From assembly GCF_010686705.1 (NCBI RefSeq), contig NZ_JAAGWY010000001.1, forward strand, positions 1,550,001 through 1,614,000: a stretch of DNA of 64,000 nucleotides, in the 5' to 3' direction. Under the pieces are notes generated by a model, which worked only from the letters and a program-made list of their open reading frames with translations, did not search any database and was not told the DNA's origin. This document shows, piece after piece, positions 45,428-53,103 of this stretch; position 1 is the stretch's first letter; each line of letters opens with the position of its first letter. Origin of the DNA: Leifsonia tongyongensis (GTDB lineage Bacteria; Actinomycetota; Actinomycetes; Actinomycetales; Microbacteriaceae). Both the position numbers and the translations under genes were made by a program.

Positions 45428-45835
45428 ATGACTCGGAGAGCGGTGCAGGACGTCGGGCTGGCCATCAAGCGGATCCAGGCCCGGCATCATCGCGCGCTCG
45501 ACGCGAGGCTCGGCGAACTCGGGTTGTCGCTCGTCCAATGGGATGCGCTGCGTCACCTGAATCGCAACCCCGATGCCTCGCTCCGGGAGCTTGCGCAGCT
45601 CACCTTCCAGAGCGACCAGGCCTTCGGCACTCTGGCGGGCCGAATGGTCAAGCGCGGTCTGATCGAGCGGGTCGACGGGCCCGGGCGCGCCATCAGGCAT
45701 CGCATCACCGACAAGGGCGAAAGGCTGCTCGCGGAAGGCAGCGCGGTTGCGACCGAGGTGCTCACTGCATCGTTCGCGCCGCTCGACGACGAGGAATTCG
45801 CGACGCTGGCGGGGCTCTTGGCGCGCCTCACCTAG
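45428..45835 (+). CDS. MarR-family transcriptional regulator
   Basis: 135 residues. The winged helix is clear (LSLVQWDALRHLNRNPDASLRELAQLTFQSDQAFGTLAGRMVKRGLIERVDGPGRAIRHRITDKG). It is divergent from the alpha/beta hydrolase, which is its presumed target. The small size and lack of extra domains fit a typical MarR dimer. Confidence 0.9.
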   Translation: MTRRAVQDVGLAIKRIQARHHRALDARLGELGLSLVQWDALRHLNRNPDASLRELAQLTFQSDQAFGTLAGRMVKRGLIERVDGPGRAIRHRITDKGERLLAEGSAVATEVLTASFAPLDDEEFATLAGLLARLT

Positions 45836-45844
45836 GAAATCCGA

Positions 45845-46735
45845 TCAGCCGCCGGCGACATTGTCGGCGCGACCGCATCCGAGATTCGCGGTCGCGACGG
45901 CGCCCTGCATCCATCCGCGCGGAGCGACCACGACGGTCTTGCAGATCCCTGTACCCAGGAAGACGTGAGCGTAGCTGTCGTCCGCTGCGAAGGGCTCGAT
46001 GCCCATCACCCGCACAGAGCCGGGCACCCTCTCGGTCGAGGCCGTGCCCTGGTGAAGCAGTCTCAGCGACATCCGCACATCGCAGACACGGACCTTCGCC
46101 GGGTCGTCCGTCAGGTCGAAGCGGGGATTGACATCGACCACGACCTCCTGTTCCTCGCCATGATCGAGCACGATCGTCCTGTTCGGGAAGTACGGCTGCT
46201 TCTTCGAGTTGGCGTCGTACGCATAGGCCTGTGGGTCGAGAGCCTCCGCATCGATCTCCATGCGCTCGGACGCCACGCCAGCGCCGCGCCCGTACTGCAT
46301 TCGGACGATCGTGCCCCGAGCCGGGTTCCTGCACGAGCTGTCCACGGAGATGCCGGTGATCCGCACAGGCTCCGGACGATTGCCGGTGAGCGTGAGAGCG
46401 AGAGTGCGCGTGCTCGTGATGACGCCGTTCTTGTGGGCTGCAAGCCACGACGCCCCATCGCCGGGAGCCATCGTCGACAGTGTGGCCAGGTCGGCGCTCG
46501 ACAGGTGCTGCCCGGCCGGGAGGCTGACGTCGTCGACCGACGGCTGCAGCTCGACGTGGATCGTAACCGGTTGCCCGGTCGTCGTGACGTGCGCGATGAG
46601 GCTGTTGGCGTTCTGGGCGAGAATCGGCACGATCACCGCTGTCGCTGTAGCGCCGAGCAGGCCGATCACCCAGGCGAGCAGCCGGCGTCGCGAGCGTTTC
46701 TGGTCGGGCGGGGCAGGAGATGGGTCCTCAGGCAT
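45845..46735 (-). CDS. Membrane-anchored protein of unknown function
   Basis: 296 residues. One N-terminal helix (LLAWVIGLLGATATAVIVPIL, ~18-40) after a basic stretch, then an extracytoplasmic domain rich in beta-like strands with scattered cysteines (SSCRNP, VRVCDVRM, GICKTV, LGCGRAD). The function is not recognised. It is convergent with marR and follows helR on the same strand with a 73-nt gap. Confidence 0.7.
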   Translation of the reverse strand: MPEDPSPAPPDQKRSRRRLLAWVIGLLGATATAVIVPILAQNANSLIAHVTTTGQPVTIHVELQPSVDDVSLPAGQHLSSADLATLSTMAPGDGASWLAAHKNGVITSTRTLALTLTGNRPEPVRITGISVDSSCRNPARGTIVRMQYGRGAGVASERMEIDAEALDPQAYAYDANSKKQPYFPNRTIVLDHGEEQEVVVDVNPRFDLTDDPAKVRVCDVRMSLRLLHQGTASTERVPGSVRVMGIEPFAADDSYAHVFLGTGICKTVVVAPRGWMQGAVATANLGCGRADNVAGG

Positions 46736-46808
46736 GAGGCCTCCAGAGAAAGCGGATCCCTTCCGATGGTAGAAGCCCGATCCTGCCCTAACAAGGACTG
46801 TGACCGCG

Positions 46809-48977
46809 TCACGAGGTGAGGATGACGAGCTGCTGGGTTGCGCGGGTCATCGCGACGTAGCGGTCGACGGCGCCCTCGATTCCGCCACCGAACGACTCGG
46901 GGTCGACGAGGACGACCAGGTCGAACTCGAGTCCCTTCGACAGTTCCGGGGTCAGTGAGCGGATGCGGGGGGACGGCGGAACTACGGCGGATGCGGTTCC
47001 GCCCGGGCCGGCCGCGCTGATGAGAGAGCCGATCCCCTCCGCGTGCGCTTCCAGCCACCGCTCGACGATCGACCCGAGATCGGCCACGGAACCGTGGATG
47101 ACGGGGAGGCCGCTCGAGCGGATCGAAAGGGGGACGTTCGCGTCGGGCAGGGCGGCGCGGATGACCGGCTCGGCCTCGGCCATGACCTCCTCGGGCGTGC
47201 GGTAGTTGATGCTCAGCGAGGCCATCGTGATCTCGGTGAGCCCGACGCGTTCGAGTCGTCGCTGCCACGACTCGGTGAATCCGTGCCGCGCCTGGGCCCG
47301 GTCACCGACGACCGTGAAACTCCGGGTCGGGTTGCGGCTCAGCAGCATCTGCCATTCTGCGTCGGTGAGCTCCTGCGCCTCGTCGACGATGATGTGGGCG
47401 AACGGGCCGGCAAGCAGATCGGGATCGGCGTTCGGCAGTGCGGCCTCGTCGACCAGCGTGTTCTGGAAATCCTGGCCGCGCAGCATCTTCATCACCTGGA
47501 GCTCGCTGTCGTCGGCCTCGATGAGGTGATCGATGACCCGCGCCATCTCCTCCTGGGCGGATGCGATCGCCGCTTCCCGCCGACGATTGCGTCGCGCGGC
47601 CGCCGGGTCGCCGATCCGTTGTCGCGCCGCATCCAGGAACGGCAGGTCGGAGACGGTCCAGGCCCGAGCATCCGTCCGCTGGAGCAGTTCGAAGTCAGCG
47701 TGCGGGAGCCAGGGCGCGCAGAGCTTCAGGTACGCGGGAACGGACCACAGGTCTCCGACGATGCCAGCCGGGTCGAGCAGGGGCCACGCCTTCGCGAAGG
47801 TGCGGGTGAGCTCCTCGTTCTGCACGAGCGACCGCCGAACCAGGTGGAGAGGCACCTCTCCGTCATCGAAGAGGTCGACCAGGATGTCGAGGAGCGCCTC
47901 CCAGACCTGGTCGCGCGCCTCGTTGTGCGGTATACCCGGATCGGCCGAGTCGAAAGCCTCCGCCCATTCGGCGGCAGTGAGCCGGATGTCGGCCCAGGGA
48001 GTCCCGACGGTCATCGGCCTTGACGGCGGCTCCTCGTAGTACCGCACCGCCGCCTCGACCGCCCTGAGCAGGTCGGCCGACGATTTCAGGCGGGCGATAG
48101 CAGGGTCGGTCTCGTGCGCCGCGGCAGCACCTTCGACGAGGAGGTCGCGCAAGGTGCAGGTCTGAACGCCCTCCTCGCCCAGGCTCGGGAGCACATCGTC
48201 GACATACGCGAGGTAGCCGGCATGCGGCCCGACGACGAGCACGTCTCCCCGGTGATTCACGAGATGCGGGTCCGAGTAGAGAAGGTAGGCAGCCCGGTGA
48301 AGGGCGACGACGGTCTTGCCAGTGCCGGGGCCGCCGTCGACGACAAGGGCGCCCGGCGAGCCCGCGCGGATGATCGCATCCTGATCCGCCTGGATCGTAC
48401 CGAGCACATCGCGCATCCGCGTGGAACGGCTGCTGCCGAGACTCGCGATGAAGGCGGACTCGTCGTCGAGGGCGGCATTTCCCTCGAAGCCTTCGGGGGT
48501 GAACACTTCGTCCCAGAAGTCACTGATCCGCCCGCGGGTCCAGCGATACCGGCGGCGACTCACCAACCCCATCGGGTTTGCGTACGTCGCGCCGAAGAAC
48601 GGCTCGGCTGCCGGGGAGCGCCAGTCGACCAGCAGTCGCTCGCCTTCGGGGTCGGTGAGACCGAGACGCCCGACATAGACAGGGTCGGGGTCGTTCGCGC
48701 TGACCATGCGGCCCAGGCAGAGGTCCAGCCCGAAGCGGCGCAGCAGCCGCAGCTGTGCGGTCAGGCGGTGGATCTCGAGGTCGCGTGTCAGCGCCGCCTC
48801 GCCTTCGCCGCCGGGCGCCTTGCGTTCCTCGTCGAGACGGTGCGAGAGGTCGTCGATGGAGCGTTCGAGGCTGTCCGCGATCAGGGCGAAATGCTGCTCG
48901 TCGACGGCGATCAGCGCCGGGTCGCGTTTTGCGGCGAGTCGGTCGGGCAGGTCGAACGCACTCGAACTCACAGTCAC
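46809..48977 (-). CDS. helR: RNA polymerase recycling motor HelR (HelD-like, superfamily 1 helicase-type)
   Basis: 722 residues from GTG. The N-terminus FDLPDRLAAKRDPALIAVDEQHFALIADSLE and the coiled-coil that follows match HelR. The motor has Walker A GGPGTGKT (~215-222), DEAQ-box IIVDEAQELTD, SKGLEFDLVVL and VAMTRATQQL. HelR removes or protects RNA polymerase, and in Streptomyces it confers rifamycin tolerance. A RAE-like element sits ~25 nt upstream. Longer frames up to 49118 run through that element and are rejected; GTG at 48971 is an alternative. Confidence 0.9.
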   Translation of the reverse strand: MTVSSSAFDLPDRLAAKRDPALIAVDEQHFALIADSLERSIDDLSHRLDEERKAPGGEGEAALTRDLEIHRLTAQLRLLRRFGLDLCLGRMVSANDPDPVYVGRLGLTDPEGERLLVDWRSPAAEPFFGATYANPMGLVSRRRYRWTRGRISDFWDEVFTPEGFEGNAALDDESAFIASLGSSRSTRMRDVLGTIQADQDAIIRAGSPGALVVDGGPGTGKTVVALHRAAYLLYSDPHLVNHRGDVLVVGPHAGYLAYVDDVLPSLGEEGVQTCTLRDLLVEGAAAAHETDPAIARLKSSADLLRAVEAAVRYYEEPPSRPMTVGTPWADIRLTAAEWAEAFDSADPGIPHNEARDQVWEALLDILVDLFDDGEVPLHLVRRSLVQNEELTRTFAKAWPLLDPAGIVGDLWSVPAYLKLCAPWLPHADFELLQRTDARAWTVSDLPFLDAARQRIGDPAAARRNRRREAAIASAQEEMARVIDHLIEADDSELQVMKMLRGQDFQNTLVDEAALPNADPDLLAGPFAHIIVDEAQELTDAEWQMLLSRNPTRSFTVVGDRAQARHGFTESWQRRLERVGLTEITMASLSINYRTPEEVMAEAEPVIRAALPDANVPLSIRSSGLPVIHGSVADLGSIVERWLEAHAEGIGSLISAAGPGGTASAVVPPSPRIRSLTPELSKGLEFDLVVLVDPESFGGGIEGAVDRYVAMTRATQQLVILTS

Positions 48978-49002
48978 AGTCCACGATTCTCCGCCCCCAC
49001 CG

Positions 49003-49021
49003 GGGCCTTGCGGCAAGCCCC
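49003..49021 (-). promoter_or_regulatory. Rifamycin-associated element (RAE) before helR
   Basis: In the helR sense the sequence is GGGGCTTGCCGCAAGGCCC. This differs at one central base from the 19-bp RAE consensus as recalled (GGGGCTTGCGGCAAGGCCC). RAE elements drive rifamycin-inducible genes in Actinobacteria. Confidence 0.85.
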
Positions 49022-49166
49022 CTACGGCGCTGTAGATTGAAAGTGGAGGGTGGTGTGTGGTCGCCCTCCTTTTTTGTGCGCTGATGTTGTTCGATGTTCC
49101 TGAAATGTGACCGAACAACCGGGGGCGCTCAGAGAACTTTCGGCTGGGATCGGCGACGATAGGGAG

Positions 49167-49196
49167 GATCCGCGTTGATCCGCGCTGATCCGCGCT
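49167..49196. repeat. 10-bp tandem repeat, three copies
   Basis: gatccgcgtt, gatccgcgct, gatccgcgct in direct succession, ending 11 nt before the start of the next gene. The period of ~10 bp would place copies on one DNA face. Confidence 0.9.
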
Positions 49197-49207
49197 GAAA
49201 GGGTGAC

Positions 49208-49939
49208 ATGTCCGCAGACTCCAAGAACGCTCGCACTCGCGAGGCCAAATCGGCCGCGCGGGCGAAGGCTGCCGCGCTGCTCGAACAGCAGCGTCGGCGC
49301 GATCGGCGGAACCGTCTGCTCATCTGGACCGGCGTCGGCGTCGCCGTCGTTCTGCTCGGCGGCGTGATCACCGGGGTGATCGTGGCGAACTCCAACTCGG
49401 GCGGCAAGGCGAATGCGGCCGCCGTGTCCACCAGCGCTCCGACGACCGCGACCGGCTCCGAATCCGCGCCGCCGTGGGCAGCTCCTGCCGATCCGGCCGC
49501 GCGAGCGAAAGCTGCAGGTCTCACGATGCTGAGTGCCGAGGGCACCGTCGAGCACATCCACTCGCACCTCAGCGTGAGCGTCGACGGACATCCGGTAACC
49601 GTTCCGGCGCTGCTCGGGATCGACGAGGCGAACGCCTCCATTTCGCCGCTGCACACCCACGACCAGTCGGGGATCGTCCACGTCGAATCCCCTGTGAAGA
49701 CGACGTTCACGCTCGGCCAGGTCTTCACCGAATGGAATGTGGCGCTCGACACCGGCCGGATCGGCTCCTACTCTGCGGCATCCGGTGACACGGTGACGAC
49801 ATTCGTCGACGGCAAGCCGTTCGCCGGCGACCCTGCGGCGATCACGCTTGCCGACCATGAGGACATCGACATCGTGGTGACGAAGTCGGGCGAGAAGGCG
49901 ACGGCGCCGGCCGCGTTCACCTGGCCGGCCGGGTACTGA
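49208..49939 (+). CDS. Single-pass membrane protein with His-rich extracellular domain
   Basis: 243 residues. A basic, Ala-rich cytoplasmic N-terminus (~1-36), one helix (LLIWTGVGVAVVLLGGVITGVIV, ~37-60), a Ser/Thr/Ala linker and then a domain with spaced histidines (EHIHSHLSVSV, SPLHTHDQSGIVHVESP, TFTLGQVFTEWNVALD, ADHEDIDIVV). The arrangement suggests metal binding outside the cell. Similar domains occur in other Actinobacteria without an assigned role. AAAGGG precedes the ATG by ~7 nt. Confidence 0.75.
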   Translation: MSADSKNARTREAKSAARAKAAALLEQQRRRDRRNRLLIWTGVGVAVVLLGGVITGVIVANSNSGGKANAAAVSTSAPTTATGSESAPPWAAPADPAARAKAAGLTMLSAEGTVEHIHSHLSVSVDGHPVTVPALLGIDEANASISPLHTHDQSGIVHVESPVKTTFTLGQVFTEWNVALDTGRIGSYSAASGDTVTTFVDGKPFAGDPAAITLADHEDIDIVVTKSGEKATAPAAFTWPAGY

Positions 49940-49977
49940 GCTCCCGGAGTTCACTATTCAGGAGTTTGTGTGACGGA

Positions 49978-49998
49978 TGAGGCCTGAGGGCGGCCTCA
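49978..49998 (+). terminator. Stem-loop terminator
   Basis: TGAGGCC / GGCCTCA (49978-49984 with 49992-49998), 7-bp perfect stem, ~40 nt after the membrane-protein stop. The rest of 49999-50171 holds only the leader of the next gene. Confidence 0.55.
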
Positions 49999-50171
49999 GC
50001 TGGAGAAATCCCTGGTCGGATGGGCGCGCTGCGGGGGACTGTAGCCAAAGTTCCTGAATTGTGAACGGCTCGTCGGCCAGTGGGTCGAGCTGACGCAGTG
50101 AGCCGCGGATTTCCACCGGAATCTTATGAGCTTCTCAGCCGATTCATCACCGTGCGTGGATCATTGAGAGC

Positions 50172-50897
50172 ATGGACGCGAATATGCCGACGGAGCCGCC
50201 CCCTCCTGCACAGGAGCCGCAGCCCGCTTACGCGCAGCAGACAGTGCCGCTGCAGCCTGCTTACGCGCAGCAGACAGTGCCGCTGCAGCCTGTGCAGCAA
50301 CAGCAGCCGGTGCAGCAGAGCCCGGTGCACGAGCCGTTCTACAAGCGGTACGGACTCGCGTTCGCCATCTCGACGCTCGTGCTCGGTGTCTTTGTGATTC
50401 TCGCCTTCTTCGGCGTCGGCGCGTTCGCCGTGGGGACGTTCATCTCCCACGCCGGAGCCGGCATCTCCCACGTGCTCGAGCAGGGCAACGCGCGGCCGTT
50501 CCCGGGGTTCCCCGGGGAAGGCAACGGCAAGGCCAAGGGCAACGGTCAGGGCAAGGGGCAGAATCAGGGCGAGGCGCCCGGACCGGGCACGAAGTCGGGC
50601 AACCAGCTCACGGTCGTCCGAGGGACGATCACCTCCATCTCAGGATCGACCTGGACGGTCGACACCCAGCGTGGAGTGTCCCTCACCGTCGAGGTGACCT
50701 CGTCGACCCAGTTCGGCACGCCGGTCCAGTCGGGGAGCGCGTCGGATTTCGCGGTTGGCCAGGAAATCATCGTCGTGGGGTCGCGGTCGGGTGACACCGT
50801 CACAGCGGATCGTGTCCTCGACCTCACGAGTTTCAAGCAGCAGCTCCCGACGACACCGGGAACGCCCGTCACGCCAGGGCCGAGCCCCAGCAAATAA
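50172..50897 (+). CDS. DUF5666-containing membrane-anchored protein
   Basis: 241 residues. A Pro/Gln-rich cytoplasmic N-terminus contains a tandem duplication (PAYAQQTVPLQ twice, encoded by 33-bp repeats at 50223-50288). One helix follows (~58-90). Outside is a Gly/Asn-rich linker and a DUF5666-like beta domain (LTVVRGTITSISGSTWTVDTQRGVSLTVEVTSSTQFG ... VGQEIIVVGSRSGDTVTADRV). Function unknown. It is convergent with the VOC gene. Confidence 0.75.
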   Translation: MDANMPTEPPPPAQEPQPAYAQQTVPLQPAYAQQTVPLQPVQQQQPVQQSPVHEPFYKRYGLAFAISTLVLGVFVILAFFGVGAFAVGTFISHAGAGISHVLEQGNARPFPGFPGEGNGKAKGNGQGKGQNQGEAPGPGTKSGNQLTVVRGTITSISGSTWTVDTQRGVSLTVEVTSSTQFGTPVQSGSASDFAVGQEIIVVGSRSGDTVTADRVLDLTSFKQQLPTTPGTPVTPGPSPSK

Positions 50898-50921
50898 CCC
50901 AGGCACAGCGCATAGGCGCGC

Positions 50922-51314
50922 CTAGTTCCTGCTCGCCAGCATGATCAGGTTGCCCACGGTGTCGTCGAACACGGCTGCCGTGGTCGGGCCCATCGGCGTG
51001 GGCGGCTGCGTGAACATCACGCCCTGGCCTTCGAGTTCGCGGTGGGCGGCGACGACGTCGTCCACCATGAAGGTAGTGGCCGGAATGCCGTCCTCGACCA
51101 ACGCGGCGGTGAAGGCTTTCGCCGCAGGATGTCCATCCGGTTCCAGCAGGAGTTCGACCCCGTCGGGCTCGCCGGGGCCGACCACGGTCAGCCAACGCGC
51201 ATCGCCGACGGGGACATCCGTCTTGAGTACGAACCCGAGTTTCTCGGTGTAGAACGCGAGCGCTTTCGCCTGGTCGTTGACGAAAACGCTTGTCACGCCG
51301 ATGCGTGGCCTCAT
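50922..51314 (-). CDS. VOC-family protein
   Basis: 130 residues. Two VOC modules: VTSVFVNDQAKALAFYTEKLGFVLKTDVPVG and MFTQPPTPMGPTTAAVFDDTVGNLIMLASRN. It is translationally coupled to the upstream arsR gene (ATGA), so it is probably the ArsR target. It resembles PhnB/glyoxalase-like proteins; ligand unknown. Confidence 0.85.
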   Translation of the reverse strand: MRPRIGVTSVFVNDQAKALAFYTEKLGFVLKTDVPVGDARWLTVVGPGEPDGVELLLEPDGHPAAKAFTAALVEDGIPATTFMVDDVVAAHRELEGQGVMFTQPPTPMGPTTAAVFDDTVGNLIMLASRN

Positions 51315-51595
51315 GATTTCTCCTCAGGGTCGAGGGGCCAGCGCTCGACGATCGAGCGAAGCGGCTCCGTGTTCAGGGTGTGGATCTTGGTGCGGCCGGC
51401 CCGGTGGGTAGAGACCAGCCCGGCGTCCTCGAGGACGGCCAGATGCTGAGAGACGGCTTGCCGGCTCACCGAGATGTCGTGCGTCATGATCAGGCGGGTG
51501 CAGATCTCGAAGAGCGTCAGCCCGTCGCGTGCGGTCAGCTCGTCGAGGATGATGCGCCGCGTCGGATCGGCGATCGCCCGGTAGACATCTCCCAC
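51311..51595 (-). CDS. ArsR-family winged-helix regulator
   Basis: 94 residues. The HTH (LTARDGLTLFEICTRLIMTHDISVSRQAVSQHLAVLEDAGLV) and beta wing are typical of ArsR/SmtB. No metal-binding Cys cluster of the ArsR type is evident. It is the first gene of a two-gene operon with the VOC protein. A perfect inverted repeat lies just upstream of its start. Confidence 0.88.
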   Translation of the reverse strand: MGDVYRAIADPTRRIILDELTARDGLTLFEICTRLIMTHDISVSRQAVSQHLAVLEDAGLVSTHRAGRTKIHTLNTEPLRSIVERWPLDPEEKS

Positions 51596-51603
51596 TCGTT
51601 CAC

Positions 51604-51629
51604 GATAGGCAAGTCACTACTTGCCTGTC
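51604..51629. promoter_or_regulatory. Inverted repeat before arsR (candidate operator)
   Basis: AGGCAAGT-CACT-ACTTGCCT (51607-51626) is a perfect 8-bp dyad, and GA/TC extends it with one mismatch to 51604-51629. It starts ~9 nt upstream of the arsR start. Confidence 0.65.
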
Positions 51630-51730
51630 AAGACTCCAGCGGACTGCATCCGGAGCGTGCCCGCCATCTGGGGACGTGCCCGCCACCTCGAGGTGGCCGG
51701 GATGCACCGAACTGGCGGGGCGGCGCGAAT

Positions 51731-51750
51731 CCGGCCGGAAAGCCGGCCGG
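51731..51750 (-). terminator. Terminator-like hairpin after the BioQ-type gene
   Basis: CCGGCCGG-AAAG-CCGGCCGG (51731-51750), perfect 8-bp stem downstream of the minus-strand TetR gene. A 16-bp palindrome GCCACCTCGAGGTGGC (51682-51697) follows. The interval 51630-51779 has no gene. Confidence 0.6.
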
Positions 51751-51779
51751 TGACAAGGCGCCGGGAGGAGGCACTCCGG

Positions 51780-52406
51780 CTAGGTGCGCAGCGACGCGAC
51801 GCCGGGCATCCGGTAGGCTTCGAGGCCACCCGCGAGCAGCGTGATCCCGAATTCGAAGCCTCCGGCGCTGTCCTCGTCGTCGAGCGGCCCGGCCGGCTCG
51901 CGAGCGGCTCCGAGGCTGCTCGCCTGGAGGTGCTGTTGCTCCCGAGAGACGTGGCCGAGGATGAAATGGAGTACCGCTCGTGCGGCGGCTGCGCTGATGC
52001 GCTCGTCGAAACCGCCGCGCGAGATCGCTGCCGCAAGGCGCTCCTCCGCCTGGTCGCCGCCGAGCCCGAGTGCAAGGGTGCTCGAGACGACCTCCGCGCC
52101 GTCGCGGTAGGCGAGAAGCGCGTCACGGAGGGCGCGGGCTTCGGCGTGCAGATCGGCGCGCCAGTCGTCGGTCGCGGTGGCCGGGCGCAGCTGCTCCAGG
52201 ATGCTGTCGCTCACGGCTGCGAGGAGGGACTGCTTGTTCGCGAAGTGCCAGTAGAGAGCGCTCGGCTGCACGTTCAGCACCGCTGCGAGGCGGCGCATGG
52301 TGAGATCGGGCAGCCCCAGTTCGTCGAGGATGGAGAGCGCGGCTCGTGTCACGTCCTCCCGGGTGTGGCGGATGACGCGGGTGCCGGTGTCTTCCGAGTT
52401 GTCCAT
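51780..52406 (-). CDS. bioQ: TetR-family regulator, BioQ-like
   Basis: 208 residues. TetR HTH (VTRAALSILDELGLPDLTMRRLAAVLNVQPSALYWHFANKQSLLAAV) and a C-terminal TetR_C domain. It is divergent from bioY, with three 13-bp palindromes TGAACNNTGTTCA in the gap. In corynebacteria the TetR protein BioQ represses bioY and bioMN through such boxes, so this is named by context and site similarity. The HTH region YWHFANKQSLL is typical of the BioQ group. Confidence 0.8.
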   Translation of the reverse strand: MDNSEDTGTRVIRHTREDVTRAALSILDELGLPDLTMRRLAAVLNVQPSALYWHFANKQSLLAAVSDSILEQLRPATATDDWRADLHAEARALRDALLAYRDGAEVVSSTLALGLGGDQAEERLAAAISRGGFDERISAAAARAVLHFILGHVSREQQHLQASSLGAAREPAGPLDDEDSAGGFEFGITLLAGGLEAYRMPGVASLRT

Positions 52407-52419
52407 TCTGCAATCCTAG

Positions 52420-52462
52420 TGAACAATGTTCAGGTGAACGCTGTTCAGGTGAACGGTGTTCA
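52420..52462. promoter_or_regulatory. Three phased BioQ-type operators
   Basis: TGAACAATGTTCA (52420-52432), TGAACGCTGTTCA (52435-52447) and TGAACGGTGTTCA (52450-52462). Starts are exactly 15 bp apart with GG spacers. They lie between bioQ and bioY and fit the known BioQ box. Confidence 0.85.
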
Positions 52463-52482
52463 GGGCGATTGGAGAAAATCCC

Positions 52483-53103
52483 GTGACATCACACCGTGCA
52501 CTCGACCCGCGCGACCTCGCCAAGGTCGCCGTCTTTGCAGCGCTGATCGCCGTACTCGGCCTTCCCGGCGCCATACCGGTCTTCGGCGGCGCCGTGCCGA
52601 TCACCGCCCAGACCCTCGGGGTGATGCTGGCCGGGGCGATCCTGGGGCCGTGGCTCGGCGCGCTGTCGGTGATCGTGTTCGAGGTGCTCGTCGCGGTCGG
52701 GCTCCCGCTGTTGTCCGGCGGACGCGGGGGAGTCAGCGTCTTCGTCGGCCCCTCGGCCGGCTACCTCGTCGGCTGGATCTTCGGCGCCTTCGTGATCGGG
52801 CTGATCCTGTGGTCGGGCGCCCGCAGACCGACCTGGCTGCGCGCGTTCCTCGCCTGCCTCGTCGGCGGAATCGGCGTGATCTATGCGATCGGCATCCCCG
52901 TCCAGGCGTGGGTCACCCACATCGGGCTGCCGCAGACCGCCCTCTTCAGCCTCGCGTTCATCCCGGGCGACATCCTCAAGGCCATCCTCGCCGCCACCAT
53001 CACGATGCTGCTCTGGCGGGCTTACCCGCCCGCGTTCACGGCATACAGCAGGAGCCGCCTGGCGAAAGCGCACGCACCCGACGCCCTCGTGGATTCGGAA
53101 TGA
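52483..53103 (+). CDS. bioY: Biotin-specific ECF substrate-binding membrane protein BioY
   Basis: 206 residues from GTG (GGAGAAA 8 nt upstream). It has about six membrane helices and the BioY signatures AVPITAQTLGVMLAGAILGPWLGALSVIVFEVLVAVGLPLLSGGRGGVSVFVGPSAGYLVGW. Residues of the GPxxGYLxGW block are conserved for biotin binding. It captures biotin and works with the EcfA/EcfT module encoded later in the same operon. It is controlled by the three BioQ-like boxes directly upstream. The stop overlaps the ligase start (ATGA). Confidence 0.95.
   Translation: MTSHRALDPRDLAKVAVFAALIAVLGLPGAIPVFGGAVPITAQTLGVMLAGAILGPWLGALSVIVFEVLVAVGLPLLSGGRGGVSVFVGPSAGYLVGWIFGAFVIGLILWSGARRPTWLRAFLACLVGGIGVIYAIGIPVQAWVTHIGLPQTALFSLAFIPGDILKAILAATITMLLWRAYPPAFTAYSRSRLAKAHAPDALVDSE

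Noticed and set aside
51621-53099. Upstream extension of the AMP-ligase frame by ~490 codons across bioQ and bioY
   Set aside because: It reads through genes in other frames; the ATG at 53100 has an ATGA overlap with bioY and starts the true domain.
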